Below, piece by piece: positions 16,362 through 24,221 of a DNA stretch of 39,218 nucleotides; positions within the stretch are counted from its first letter, which is position 1, and each line of letters opens with the position of its first letter. The stretch comes from Affinirhizobium straminoryzae (GTDB lineage: Bacteria > Pseudomonadota > Alphaproteobacteria > Rhizobiales > Rhizobiaceae). The notes under the pieces were generated by a model. It had not been told where the DNA came from and searched no databases. It worked only from the letters and a program-made list of their open reading frames with translations. The DNA lies in assembly GCF_007004135.1 (NCBI RefSeq), contig NZ_VJMG01000042.1, positions 1-39,218 on the forward strand. The letters run 5' to 3'. A program made the translations under genes and the position numbers.

Positions 16362-17534
16362 ATGGCCAATTCCGCCTCCCGCCCCCATCAGGGGCCTGCC
16401 ATCCTCTCCTATGGCTTCCGGCCCTTCTTCCTGCTCGGCGCACTCTATGCCGCCATCTCCATGCTTCTGTGGCTGCCGCTTTTGTGGGGGGAGATTGCCT
16501 TGCCCAGCGGCTTTCAGCCCGTCGACTGGCACATCCATGAAATGCTCTTCGGCTTCATGGCCGCCATCACCACCGGTTTCCTGCTGACAGCCGTGCCAAA
16601 CTGGACCGGCCGGTTGCCGGTGCGTGGCCGGCCGCTTGCCCGGCTGACGGCGCTGTGGTGCGCCGGACGGCTGGCAGTGCTCTGCTCGGGCATCATCGGC
16701 GCGGTGCCGGCGGCGATCATCGATGGCACCTTCCTGCTTGCCGTCAGCCTCGTGATCGGCCGCGAGATCACCGCCGGGCGCAACTGGCGCAATCTGAAGG
16801 TGCTGGTGCCGGTGGTGACCCTGTTTGCCGCCAATCTGCTGTTTCACATCGAGGCCTTGACGACCGGCACGACCGATCTCGCCCGTCGTCTGGCCATCGC
16901 CGCCAGTGTAACGCTGATCATGATCATCGGCGGACGGATCATTCCGAGCTTCACCCGCAACTGGCTGGCGCGGGAAGAACCCGGCCGGATGCCCACAGCC
17001 TTCAACCGCTTCGATGCCACCTCCATGGGAATGGCCGTTCTCGCGCTGTCGGCATGGACGGCCGCTCCGGAATCCCGCCTCGGTGGTCTCCTCATGCTGG
17101 CTGCCGGCGTGGGGCAGGCCGTGCGGCTGACGCGCTGGGCCGGCGAGCGGACGCTTCGCGAACCACTGGTGCTGGTGCTGCATGTCTCCTATCTCTTCAT
17201 CCCGCTCGGCTTCGTGCTGGCGGGCCTCTCGAGCCTGTTTGCCGATGCCGTGCCCGCGGCCGCCGGCCTGCACGCGGTCGGCGCCGGCGCCATCGGCACC
17301 ATGGCGCTGTCGGTCATGATGCGCGCCTCGCTTGGCCATACCGGCCATCGGCTGGTGATGGACCGCCGCTCGCGCCTTCTCTTCCTGCTGCTGATGCTCG
17401 CCACCGCCTGCCGCATCCTCGCCGCCTTCGATGCGGACCATTTCACGCTGCTGGTGGCAGGCTCCGGCCTCGCCTGGGCGCTCAGCTTCGCCGGCTTCAG
17501 CCTGTTCTATGGCCCGATACTGGTTCGCCGCTGA
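16362..17534 (+). CDS. nnrS: NnrS-family haem-copper membrane protein
   Basis: This 390-residue protein is almost entirely membrane-spanning, with about 12 hydrophobic segments. Typical NnrS features are the N-terminal SYGFRPFFLLGA, the segment DWHIHEMLFGFMAAITTGFLLTA (residues 49-71, with two His) with PNWTGR following, and GGRIIPSFTRNW near residue 190. NnrS proteins bind haem and copper and protect cells from nitrosative stress. In alphaproteobacteria they belong to NNR/FNR-controlled denitrification regulons. A place at the end of a nar operon fits defence against NO formed from nitrite. A GGAGAA ribosome site precedes the ATG. Confidence 0.93.
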   Translation: MANSASRPHQGPAILSYGFRPFFLLGALYAAISMLLWLPLLWGEIALPSGFQPVDWHIHEMLFGFMAAITTGFLLTAVPNWTGRLPVRGRPLARLTALWCAGRLAVLCSGIIGAVPAAIIDGTFLLAVSLVIGREITAGRNWRNLKVLVPVVTLFAANLLFHIEALTTGTTDLARRLAIAASVTLIMIIGGRIIPSFTRNWLAREEPGRMPTAFNRFDATSMGMAVLALSAWTAAPESRLGGLLMLAAGVGQAVRLTRWAGERTLREPLVLVLHVSYLFIPLGFVLAGLSSLFADAVPAAAGLHAVGAGAIGTMALSVMMRASLGHTGHRLVMDRRSRLLFLLLMLATACRILAAFDADHFTLLVAGSGLAWALSFAGFSLFYGPILVRR

Positions 17535-17763
17535 CGCAGGCCCCACAGAAAGTGGCGGAAGCGTCACCCAAGAGGAAAGGGATATGGCACTTCGTTATTG
17601 AACCCACCCCATGGGAGAGGCAATTCATGGTAGAGGTATATTACGACCCAAAATCATGTAAGGGGGGTGGGTTAAAGGTGAAGTGCTACCCGCGAATGAT
17701 ATCAATCAGTTGTTACTCGCAAGGAAGATGACCATTGCTACACCTAAGGTCAGGACACGTTGA
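17535..17763. other. Intergenic stretch after nnrS, with hairpin and palindrome
   Basis: No gene is supported here. Just past nnrS, TGACGC (17532-17537) can pair with GCGTCA (17561-17566) around an inner CCAC/GTGG hairpin. It has no U-tract, so termination is uncertain. The ~100-base imperfect palindrome at 17586-17686 follows. The outer end of the IS5 remnant begins near 17748. Confidence 0.45.
17586..17686. repeat. Imperfect palindrome, MITE-like or solo IS ends
   Basis: The left arm at 17587-17610 reads GCACTTC, a seven-base variable part, then AACCCACCCC. The right arm at 17664-17686 is its inverse: GGGGTGGGTT, a six-base variable part, then GAAGTGC. About 53 bases lie between the arms and contain no gene. 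The arrangement resembles two terminal inverted repeats with the transposase lost (a MITE), or a long hairpin. I cannot name the parent element. Confidence 0.55.
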
Positions 17764-18118
17764 TCAGAGCCAGAAGATAACGGTTGCAGCGAGAGAGATG
17801 GCGGAAAGAGAAGCCATTGGGCACCTGTCGTAGCGCGTAGCGACACGCCGCCAGTCCTTGAGACGCCCGAACATGATCTCTATTCGGTTGCGCCGTTTGT
17901 CGTATTTGATGGTCGTGGTCCGGGATTTCCGACCCGGAATGCAGGGAGTGATCCCCTTCGCCTGTAACGCGTCACGATACCAGTCGGCATCATAGCCACG
18001 GTCGGCCAGTAGCCATTTGGCCTTGGGAAGTTCATCAGGCAAGGGGGCAGCACCGGTATAATCACTCATTTGACAGGCCGTTATGAAGAAACTGATCGGG
18101 CGACCACTCGCATCCGTC
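17748..18118 (-). mobile_element. Truncated IS5-family element (IS427-like)
   Basis: The outer end carries a terminal-repeat-like GGTCAGGACACG (17748-17759). The transposase frame on the minus strand has lost its 5' end where the IS3 element begins at 18119. No IS5 sequence was found on the far side of the IS3 element (after 20902), so the missing part was deleted rather than simply displaced. Confidence 0.72.
17764..18118 (-). pseudogene. IS5-family transposase, C-terminal part only
   Basis: The frame retains the C-terminal half of an IS5-family DDE transposase: [25 protein letters not shown] (second catalytic Asp region) and RRNRIEIMFGRLKDWRRVATRYDRC (catalytic Glu region). It ends ATVIFWL, as these proteins usually do. 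The N-terminal domain and first catalytic Asp are missing, because the IS3 left end is joined at about 18118. The frame reads on into IS3 sequence, but that part is not transposase. It is not functional. Confidence 0.82.
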
Positions 18119-18168
18119 TGAACCGCGCCGGGTTTGCCGGAGCCCCCAACTCGCGAGAAGTAGGGTCG

Positions 18169-18498
18169 ATGACAAGCAAGACGACGAACAAATTCTCTCC
18201 TGAAGTTCGTGCCCGCGCCGTTCGGATGGTGATGGAGCATGAAGCCGAACATTCCTCCCGCTGGGCGGCGTTATCATCGATAGCGGCCAAGATCGGTTGC
18301 TCGGCGCATACCCTTCATGAATGGGTGAAGAAGGCCGAGGTCGACAGCGGCAAGCGTGCAGGTTTGCCGAGTGACGTGGCGGAGAAGATGAAGGCTCTGG
18401 AGCGGGAGAACCGCGAGCTTCGTCAGGCGAATGAGATTTTACGCAAAGCTTCGGCGTATTTTGCTCAGGCGGAGCTCGACCGCCCACTGAAGCGATGA
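18169..18498 (+). CDS. IS3 family transposase OrfA
   Basis: This 109-residue protein has a helix-turn-helix of the IS3 OrfA type ([13 protein letters not shown], then [13 protein letters not shown]) followed by a leucine-zipper-like coiled coil ([32 protein letters not shown]). The ATG at 18169 lies 50 bases inside the left terminal repeat. Its end overlaps orfB by four bases, the place where a -1 frameshift normally makes the OrfAB fusion. It appears intact, but orfB is destroyed. Confidence 0.9.
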   Translation: MTSKTTNKFSPEVRARAVRMVMEHEAEHSSRWAALSSIAAKIGCSAHTLHEWVKKAEVDSGKRAGLPSDVAEKMKALERENRELRQANEILRKASAYFAQAELDRPLKR

Positions 18499-19103
18499 TT
18501 TCCTTCATCGACGAACACCGCTCGGCGCTCGGGGTCGAGCTGATCTGCAGGCTGCTGCCGATTGCCCCGTCCACCTATTATGAGGTCGTCGCCAAGCGCA
18601 CGGACGTGGGTCGCGTATCAGCCCGCGAACGGAATGATATCGCCATGAAAGTCGAGATACGGCGGGTGTTCCACGAGAACTTCCAGGTCTATGGCGTGCG
18701 GAAAGTGTGGCGATAGTTGCAGCGAGAAGGCTTCGATATCGCTCGCTGCACCGTCGCAAGGCTCATGAGAATGATGGGTCTTCAAGGCATCATTCGTGGC
18801 AAGCCCATCAAAACCACCGTATCGGACAAGTCTGCCCCGTGTCCGCTCGACCGCGTCAACCGCCACTTCAAGGCTCCCGCGCCAAACATGCTCTGGCTTT
18901 CCGATTTCACCTATGTCGCGACCTGGCAGGGCTTCGTCTACGTGGCCTTTGTAATCGATGCCTTCGCCCGCCGTATCGTTGGCTGGCGGGCCAGTCGAAC
19001 GGCGCACGCGGGATTCGTCCTCGATGCTCTCGACCAGGCACTCCATGATCGGCGGCCCGTCAAACGTGGCGGGCTGGTTCATCATTCCGACCGCGGCTCG
19101 CAA
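18495..19103 (+). pseudogene. IS3 transposase OrfB, 5' part, with in-frame TAG
   Basis: The frame encodes the HTH_21-type N-terminal part ([21 protein letters not shown]), then VYGVRKVWR. It is stopped by TAG at 18714-18716, where a Gln codon (CAG) is usual, and continues in the same frame as LQREGFDIARCTVARLMRMMG. The first two catalytic residues are in WLSDFTYVATWQGF and HHSDRGSQ. The gene is cut by IS30 at 19103/19104. The single nonsense mutation and the insertion are two independent inactivating events. Confidence 0.88.
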
Positions 19104-20563
19104 GGCAGATTCAACCGGTCGCCGCAACATCCTCGATCATATCTGATTTGAGCAAACCGTCGAGCGCCTCTGCAGGTGTGCGCCAGCCCAGCGTCTTGCG
19201 TGGTCTGCTATTGAGCGCATGTGCTACGGCGCTGAGTTCATCGGCGCCATGCTGGCTGAGATCCGTCCCTTTTGGAAAGTACTGACGCAGCAGGCCGTTG
19301 GTATTCTCATTGCTCCCGCGCTGCCATGGGCTTTGAGGGTCGCAGAAATAGATATCGAGCCCAGTGTCGATGCGCAGTCGAGGATGCTGAGCCATCTCCG
19401 CGCCTTGGTCCCAGGTGAGTGATCTGCGAAGGTGTGCGGCTAGATCCATGATGGTGCCTGCGATCGCGTCGCGGACGGCTTCGGCCCCATGACCGGCAAG
19501 CGCCGGACCGTTTTTGACAGACTTGTCCATCCCATGACGTTCCATGCGTGGGAGGTGCAGGAGCATTGTGAACCGTGTCGTTCGTTCCACCAGCGTACCG
19601 ATCGCTGAGCTGCCGAGCCCAAGAATAAGATCACCTTCCCAATGGCCGGGTACCGCTCTTTCGTCGATCTCGGACGGGCGATCGCTAATCATCAACGCAT
19701 CTGTCAGGAAGGATTTGCCACGGCTACGAGCACGTTCGCGAGGCAGCCGCAGCGCTCGTCCGGAACGAAGGCAAGCAGAAAGTTCCCGCTTCAAGGCACC
19801 CCGGCCCTGAATGTAGAGCGCCTGGTAGATGGCTTCGTGGCTGATGCGCATGGTCGGGTCCTTAGGGAAATCCAGCACTAGACGCCGCGCAATCTGTTCA
19901 GGGCTCCAGGCTTTGGACCAGCGTCGACTTTGTCGATGAACAGCACGCCGTCCTTTCCATACCACGACGGGGCCATCGAAGGCGATGCCGTCGGGCGTGG
20001 CTATGAGCCCGGCAAGCCGGTCTTGCACGTAGTCACGAAGCGCAGGATTGGTTGCCAGCTTTCCTGTCTTCGGTCGACGTGCGGCTCGATCAGCATGCCA
20101 TTGTGCAGTCGTGGCCCGATAGTCGAAGTCTCCGCTGCGTGTCGCCGAGTTGCGCCTGATCTCGCGAGAGATCGTGCTGGGCGAGCGTCCCAGCTTCCGT
20201 GCGATGGCACGAATGCCATTGCCCCGAGCGCATTCCAAAGCAATTTCCTCACGTTCCCGGAACGTCAGGTTGCGGCCCGTGAGTGGCGCCGCTGCAGGTG
20301 AAAGATGTGTAGGAGGCATGCCACCTGAACTCCGAAACCACCGGATACCGACAGGGCCGGAAACCCCAGCTTCGACGGCTGCTTCTTCACTCGACAGACC
20401 TGCCGACACTCCTTGCCAGAACCGGCACAGGTTCTCACGCTGCCACACCGGTGGCCGACCTGGCGAGGACAATTTGCGCCGCGTTGATCGCTCCGACTTC
20501 CGTCTTCCCGTCACCATAAACACCTCCAAATTGGGGGTGTTGCGGCGACCGGTTGAATCTGCC
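19104..20563 (-). mobile_element. Complete IS30-family element inserted in IS3 orfB
   Basis: This 1460-base element is bounded by perfect 26-base inverted repeats (19104-19129 and 20538-20563, beginning GGCAGATTCAACCGG). It is flanked by a CAA duplication (19101-19103 and 20564-20566), as expected for IS30 insertion. Removing it and one CAA restores the HHSDRGSQYVSIRY reading frame of the IS3 OrfB exactly. Its transposase is intact, so it may still be mobile. It is the youngest insertion here. Confidence 0.95.
19111..20517 (-). CDS. IS30-family transposase
   Basis: This 468-residue DDE transposase is intact. Its N-terminal half has a helix-turn-helix (LTFREREEIALECARGNGIRA, then LGRSPSTISREIRRN). 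The catalytic core shows the DDE residues in GHWEGDLILG, TWDQGAEM and GSNENTNGLLRQYFPKGTDL, which are IS30 hallmarks. I chose the ATG at 20517 because GGAGGTGTTT directly precedes it; an upstream in-frame ATG at 20577 lies outside the element. The stop codon lies inside the terminal repeat. Confidence 0.94.
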   Translation of the reverse strand: MVTGRRKSERSTRRKLSSPGRPPVWQRENLCRFWQGVSAGLSSEEAAVEAGVSGPVGIRWFRSSGGMPPTHLSPAAAPLTGRNLTFREREEIALECARGNGIRAIARKLGRSPSTISREIRRNSATRSGDFDYRATTAQWHADRAARRPKTGKLATNPALRDYVQDRLAGLIATPDGIAFDGPVVVWKGRRAVHRQSRRWSKAWSPEQIARRLVLDFPKDPTMRISHEAIYQALYIQGRGALKRELSACLRSGRALRLPRERARSRGKSFLTDALMISDRPSEIDERAVPGHWEGDLILGLGSSAIGTLVERTTRFTMLLHLPRMERHGMDKSVKNGPALAGHGAEAVRDAIAGTIMDLAAHLRRSLTWDQGAEMAQHPRLRIDTGLDIYFCDPQSPWQRGSNENTNGLLRQYFPKGTDLSQHGADELSAVAHALNSRPRKTLGWRTPAEALDGLLKSDMIEDVAATG

Positions 20564-20566
20564 CAA

Positions 20567-20950
20567 TATGTGTCCATTCGCTATTCCGAACGGCTAGCGG
20601 AGGCGGGCATCGAGCCCTCTGTCGGAAGTGTTGGCGACAGTTACGACAATGCTCTCGCCGAAACGATCAACGGTCTTTACAAGGCCGAGGTCATCCATCG
20701 GCGAGGACCATGGCGCAACTTCGAAGCCGTGGAGTTCGCCACGCTCGAATGGGTCGACTGGTTTAACCACCGACGCCTTCTGGAGCCTATCGGCAACATA
20801 CCGCCAGCCGAGGCAGAAGAACGATACTATGCCATGCTGGACGCGCCAGCCATGGCCGCACAACTTAAACCAAACGGTCTCCGGCAAAGCCGGGGCGGTT
20901 CAGTATTCTCCTACGCGGCTAGCACAAAAGCGTTCAGACACACCGTTTAA
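20567..20950 (+). pseudogene. IS3 transposase OrfB, 3' part
   Basis: This is the continuation of OrfB after the IS30 insertion: YVSIRYSERLAEAGIEPSVG, then DSYDNALAETINGLYKAEV, which has the catalytic Glu, and WVDWFNHRRLLEPIGNIPPAEAE. The frame runs through the right terminal repeat and ends 48 bases outside the element at 20948-20950, so the last 16 residues are host-derived. Confidence 0.88.
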
Positions 20951-21060
20951 TCCTCACTTGGGGGCCGGCCGAAGAGGTGGAGCTGCTTCGCGAGATATAT
21001 CGCAGGTTCGTCCATGGGGAAAGCGAGAGTGAAATCACAGCTGAGCTCAATAAGCGGTTT
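20903..21060 (+). pseudogene. Fragment of a large serine recombinase
   Basis: Starting right at the IS3 right end, one frame reads HKSVQTHRLILTWGPAEEVE and LLREIYRRFVHGESESEI, followed by TAELNKR. This matches the conserved core of the Recombinase domain of large serine recombinases (pattern KSxQTxR...GPxEEVExxRxIYRxF...SExxIAxxLN). The match fades after about 21060 and the frame stops at 21139. The catalytic N-terminal domain is gone, apparently lost when the IS3 element arrived. Family assignment is from memory of the domain pattern. Confidence 0.66.
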
Positions 21061-21128
21061 ACACCCGTCCACTTCACTGTGACTAAGGATACAAGCAGCT
21101 TCGGTGTCGAGCACTGTCGTCATTCCAG

Positions 21129-22277
21129 CTATCGTAGATAACTTATCGCGGTGGAACGCCACATTTCGACAGCGACGGGAATGATCGTATCATTGAAGTC
21201 GAAGCGCGGAGAGTGCAGGCCGGGATTGTCACCCGTGGTGCGGGCAGCACCCAGCCAGAAATAGCAGCCGGGCTTTTCGTTCAGCATAAAGGCGAAGTCT
21301 TCCGCAGCCATGGAAGGCGCAGCATCCATGACTTGCAGGTTCAGCGCAGCCGCCTGCGAACGCACCATAGCTGCAACCTCGGGATTGTTGATCGTGGCGG
21401 GGTAGCGTCGCTGATAGTCGATCTCGGCGCGGCATCCGAAACCTTCAGCCACGGACCGGGCAACCTGTTCCAGCCGCGCCTGCAGCGTATCCCCGACGCT
21501 CGCATCGAACCAGCGCGTCGTGCCACGGATCAGCACGCGCTCGGGAATGACGTTCCACGCGTCACCTCCGTGGATCTGGGTGACGGACACCACCGACGCC
21601 TGCATAGGGGAAACGTTGCGGCTCGCAATCGTGTTCAGCGCGCTGACGATTTGTGAGGCGGCCAGCACAGGATCGGCTCCCTCGTGCGGCATGGCACCAT
21701 GGGCACCACGACCGATGACCTGCACTTCGAAGATCCCAAAAGCCGCCATCATCTGGTCATCACGGGCCACCAGCGTTCCAACCGGCAGCGCGGGCCAGTT
21801 ATGCATGCCGAGCACCATATCCAGGGGGAAATCGCGGAACAGCCCATCTTCCACCATAGCGCGGGCACCGCCTTCGTTTTCCTCTGCAGGCTGGAATATG
21901 AGGTGAACTGTGCCGTCAAAGGTTTCGCTGGCCAGCTCCCATGCCGCTGCAAGCGCCACCGTCACGTGCCCGTCATGGCCACAGGCGTGCATCACTCCGG
22001 CCGTCTTGGAGGCATAGGCTGCACCAGTCTCTTCGGTGATGGGAAGCGCATCCATATCGGCACGAATGCCCAATGCCTTTCGGGAGGTTCCCTTCGTCAG
22101 AGTTCCGACAACGCCCGTACGGCCGTAACCAGTGCGAACGGCATAACCCCAATCTGCAAGCCTTTGCGCAATGAACCGCGCCGTTTCGATCTCCTGAAAA
22201 CCAAGTTCGGGGTTGGCATGCAGATGGTGGCGCCAGCGAAGGACCTCTTCAAGTTTTTCGGACGGAAGAGTGTTCAT
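21129..22277 (-). CDS. M20-family amidohydrolase (N-acyl amino acid hydrolase type)
   Basis: This 382-residue enzyme belongs to the hippurate hydrolase/IAA-amino acid hydrolase group of M20 metallopeptidases. It should cleave an amide bond in an N-acyl amino acid. Metal and catalytic motifs are HHLHANPELGFQE (residues 17-29), GVMHACGHDGHV (first His-x-Asp metal site), FQPAEENEGGARAM (catalytic/metal Glu pair) and GMHNWPALPVGTL. The dimerisation lid segment has GRGAHGAMPHEGADPV. The ATG at 22277 follows AAAAGGAT; an in-frame ATG further upstream lacks a site. It lies downstream of a LysR gene on the same strand, its likely regulator. The substrate is unknown. Confidence 0.9.
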   Translation of the reverse strand: MNTLPSEKLEEVLRWRHHLHANPELGFQEIETARFIAQRLADWGYAVRTGYGRTGVVGTLTKGTSRKALGIRADMDALPITEETGAAYASKTAGVMHACGHDGHVTVALAAAWELASETFDGTVHLIFQPAEENEGGARAMVEDGLFRDFPLDMVLGMHNWPALPVGTLVARDDQMMAAFGIFEVQVIGRGAHGAMPHEGADPVLAASQIVSALNTIASRNVSPMQASVVSVTQIHGGDAWNVIPERVLIRGTTRWFDASVGDTLQARLEQVARSVAEGFGCRAEIDYQRRYPATINNPEVAAMVRSQAAALNLQVMDAAPSMAAEDFAFMLNEKPGCYFWLGAARTTGDNPGLHSPRFDFNDTIIPVAVEMWRSTAISYLR

Positions 22278-22389
22278 GTCGAAATCCTTTTGGCATTGGA
22301 ATGCACTGGGCGGCATTGGCTTCTATGGTCATCTTGGCGATTTGTGGAGCAGCTTTGAAGAGCGAAGTAGCGCAACACCTTGTTCTGTC
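22278..22389 (-). other. Gap between LysR gene and amidohydrolase
   Basis: This stretch of 112 bases has no gene. Apart from the ribosome site for the amidohydrolase I see no clear promoter or terminator. The two genes may be cotranscribed. Confidence 0.4.
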
Positions 22390-23316
22390 TTACGCAACGC
22401 CTGCCGTCGCTTGCGATGGCATGAAATCCCGTGCCGCCTCCAGCAAAACGTCGATAAAGGCGCACAGCGCGGGGTTGCGTGCTTCCTTGGCCCTGATGGC
22501 TATCATGATCCTGCGGTGTATCGGAGGGTTCAAACGCTTGATGCAAACCTCCCGCCCCACATGGCGCAGACGCAAGGCCGGCATCACCGATATGCAGCAG
22601 CCTGCCCTGATCAAGGCCAGCACCACTTCGAAATCATTACAATATCCGTTGACCTGCGGCTCGAAGCCCGCTTGCCGGCAACGCTCGCGAATGACATCGC
22701 TATAGACATTCGAGGCCACATCGAGCGCCCATTTCTCGCCGCGCAGATCAGCCAGGCTCACAGTTTCGGCCATGGAAAGCCTGTGGGACACGGGAAGGAT
22801 GGCAAAAAGCTCATCTTCCTGCAGGAAGATCCTGTCCACCCGCTCATCCGTCGGATCCGGCGTCAAGGTCAGATCATCGATCAGGGCAATGTCTGTTTGC
22901 CAGGATCTGAGCGCCGCAAGCCCTTCGGATGGCTCCATGGCCGACAATGTCACATCGAGTTGCGGATGGCGCTCCCGCGCAAGCCGCATGGCGGCAGGCA
23001 CAACCGTTGCCGCAATGGAGGGAAAGGCAGCAATGCGGATCTCGCCGCAGATAACCTGTTTCAACGCGGCAAGATCGGTTCTCGCAGCCTCGACCAGTCC
23101 GAAAATCCGGTCCGCGTGGTCGATCAGCCGCAAACCTGCGGGAGTAAATGTCACGCCCCTGCCCCGGCGCTCGATCAGCTTCACATCCAGATCGGCCTCC
23201 AGCAGCGCCACTTGCTGCGACACCGCCGAAGCTGAAATCAGGAGCGCGTCAGCAACGGCAGCCATGGTCTGCCGGTGGTGAAGCTCGCGCAGGGTTCTCA
23301 GTCTCTGGAGGTCCAC
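22390..23316 (-). CDS. LysR-family transcriptional regulator
   Basis: This 308-residue protein has the LysR winged helix-turn-helix at residues 1-60 (LRTLRELHHRQTMAAVADAL, then SASAVSQQVALLEADLDVKL) and a two-lobed effector domain at about 90-295 (GEIRIAAFPSIAATVVPAAM, DIALIDDLTL). The ATG at 23316 is the natural family start. It reads away from the serine acetyltransferase gene. The intergenic gap contains a textbook T-N11-A box, so it probably controls itself and one or both neighbours. The effector is unknown. Confidence 0.92.
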   Translation of the reverse strand: MDLQRLRTLRELHHRQTMAAVADALLISASAVSQQVALLEADLDVKLIERRGRGVTFTPAGLRLIDHADRIFGLVEAARTDLAALKQVICGEIRIAAFPSIAATVVPAAMRLARERHPQLDVTLSAMEPSEGLAALRSWQTDIALIDDLTLTPDPTDERVDRIFLQEDELFAILPVSHRLSMAETVSLADLRGEKWALDVASNVYSDVIRERCRQAGFEPQVNGYCNDFEVVLALIRAGCCISVMPALRLRHVGREVCIKRLNPPIHRRIMIAIRAKEARNPALCAFIDVLLEAARDFMPSQATAGVA

Positions 23317-23432
23317 CGGAGAAATCTTTGTCCATTTTTCCTAATTGATTACCTTACAATTATTAACTGGACCTGGTGATTTGTACAGGGAACACTGCGT
23401 CATGACCAAGGTTTCGGAACGGAAGAGGTAGC
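23317..23432. promoter_or_regulatory. Divergent LysR/serine acetyltransferase promoter region
   Basis: This AT-rich 116-base gap contains TAATT (23342-23346) and AATTA (23358-23362) separated by exactly 11 bases. That is a perfect five-base dyad of the LysR T-N11-A type. Its position between divergent genes is the classical site for a LysR protein. A GGAAGAGGT ribosome site precedes the gene at 23433. Confidence 0.65.
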
Positions 23433-24203
23433 ATGGAGCAGCAGGAAAGACCGTATCAGACGATTGCCGAACGCCTTCTGGCCGAAGTGGCGGATCTGTA
23501 CCGGCGCAAGCCTGACATTCAAGCCCTGCTTGGTCTTTCCCCAGTCGAATCGGGCGATGCTGCTGGTCTGCTGGCCGATGTTCTGGCAAGCGCCGCAACG
23601 GGCCAATCTGATGCCGCGCGTCTTCGGTACCACGCCATGGAAGCTTTCAAAGCCGATGCCAAAAGCTTCGGTGCGGCACTGGTGGATATCGAGACAACAG
23701 CGCGCAAGAACTTCGAGCCCGGCGGGCTTTCGGCAACGCTTCTCTATTCGCGCGGCGTTCATGCCGTTCTGGCCCATCGTGTCGCGCATTTTTACTGGAC
23801 GACAGACGAACGCGACCTGGCGCTGGCGCTGAAGGCGGTGTTTGGGCGGGCATTCTCTACGGATATTCATCCCGCAGCCCGGTTTGGCAAGGGAATCTGG
23901 CTTGATCACGGGCTGGGCTTCGTTGTCGGAGAAACGGCCATCATTGGTGATGACGTCAGCATCTGGCACGGCGTCACGCTCGGCAGCACTCTGAAGGACA
24001 GCGGTGAACGGCGCCATCCGCGCCTCGGTTCCGGCGTCACTGTCGGCGCCGATGCTGTGCTTCTTGGCGGCATCGACATCGGTGCCGGGGCCGTGATTGC
24101 CGCCGGTTCCGTGGTGCTGAAGGATGTGGAACCGGGAACCACCGTGGCAGGCGTTCCGGCAAAGGGCAAACCCCGCACCGAAACATCCTTCAAAGGCATA
24201 TGA
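23433..24203 (+). CDS. cysE: Serine O-acetyltransferase-like protein
   Basis: This 256-residue protein has an N-terminal helical region (residues 1-135) and a left-handed beta-helix made of hexapeptide repeats (about 140-245). The active-site region includes DIHPAARFGKGIWLDHGLG, then VVGETAIIGDDVSIWHGVTLG and RHPRLGSGVTVGADAVLLG, which is typical of serine acetyltransferases. These make O-acetylserine, the cysteine precursor, from serine and acetyl-CoA. The sequence is divergent at the N-terminus. Its place in a putative catabolic cluster suggests a second copy rather than the housekeeping cysE, and another acyl acceptor is possible. The next gene starts 18 bases on, with its AAAGGAGA site in the gap. 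Confidence 0.82.
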   Translation: MEQQERPYQTIAERLLAEVADLYRRKPDIQALLGLSPVESGDAAGLLADVLASAATGQSDAARLRYHAMEAFKADAKSFGAALVDIETTARKNFEPGGLSATLLYSRGVHAVLAHRVAHFYWTTDERDLALALKAVFGRAFSTDIHPAARFGKGIWLDHGLGFVVGETAIIGDDVSIWHGVTLGSTLKDSGERRHPRLGSGVTVGADAVLLGGIDIGAGAVIAAGSVVLKDVEPGTTVAGVPAKGKPRTETSFKGI

Positions 24204-24221
24204 CTGAAAGGAGATTTGCGC

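Larger units (their letters stand above)
18119..20902 (+). mobile_element. IS3-family element, interrupted by IS30
   Basis: The left end TGAACCGCGCCGGGTTTGCC (18119-18138) and the right end GGCAAAGCCGGGGCGGTTCA (20883-20902) are near-perfect inverted repeats with the usual IS3 TGA...TCA termini. Without the 1460-base IS30 insertion and its 3-base duplication, the element is about 1321 bases, normal for IS3. The flanking bases differ (GTC before, GTA after), so there is no target duplication, which indicates later rearrangement. It carries orfA and a broken orfB. Confidence 0.88.

Noticed and set aside
18116..20905. A target-site duplication for the IS3 element
   Set aside because: The flanking bases are GTC on the left and GTA on the right, so they do not match.
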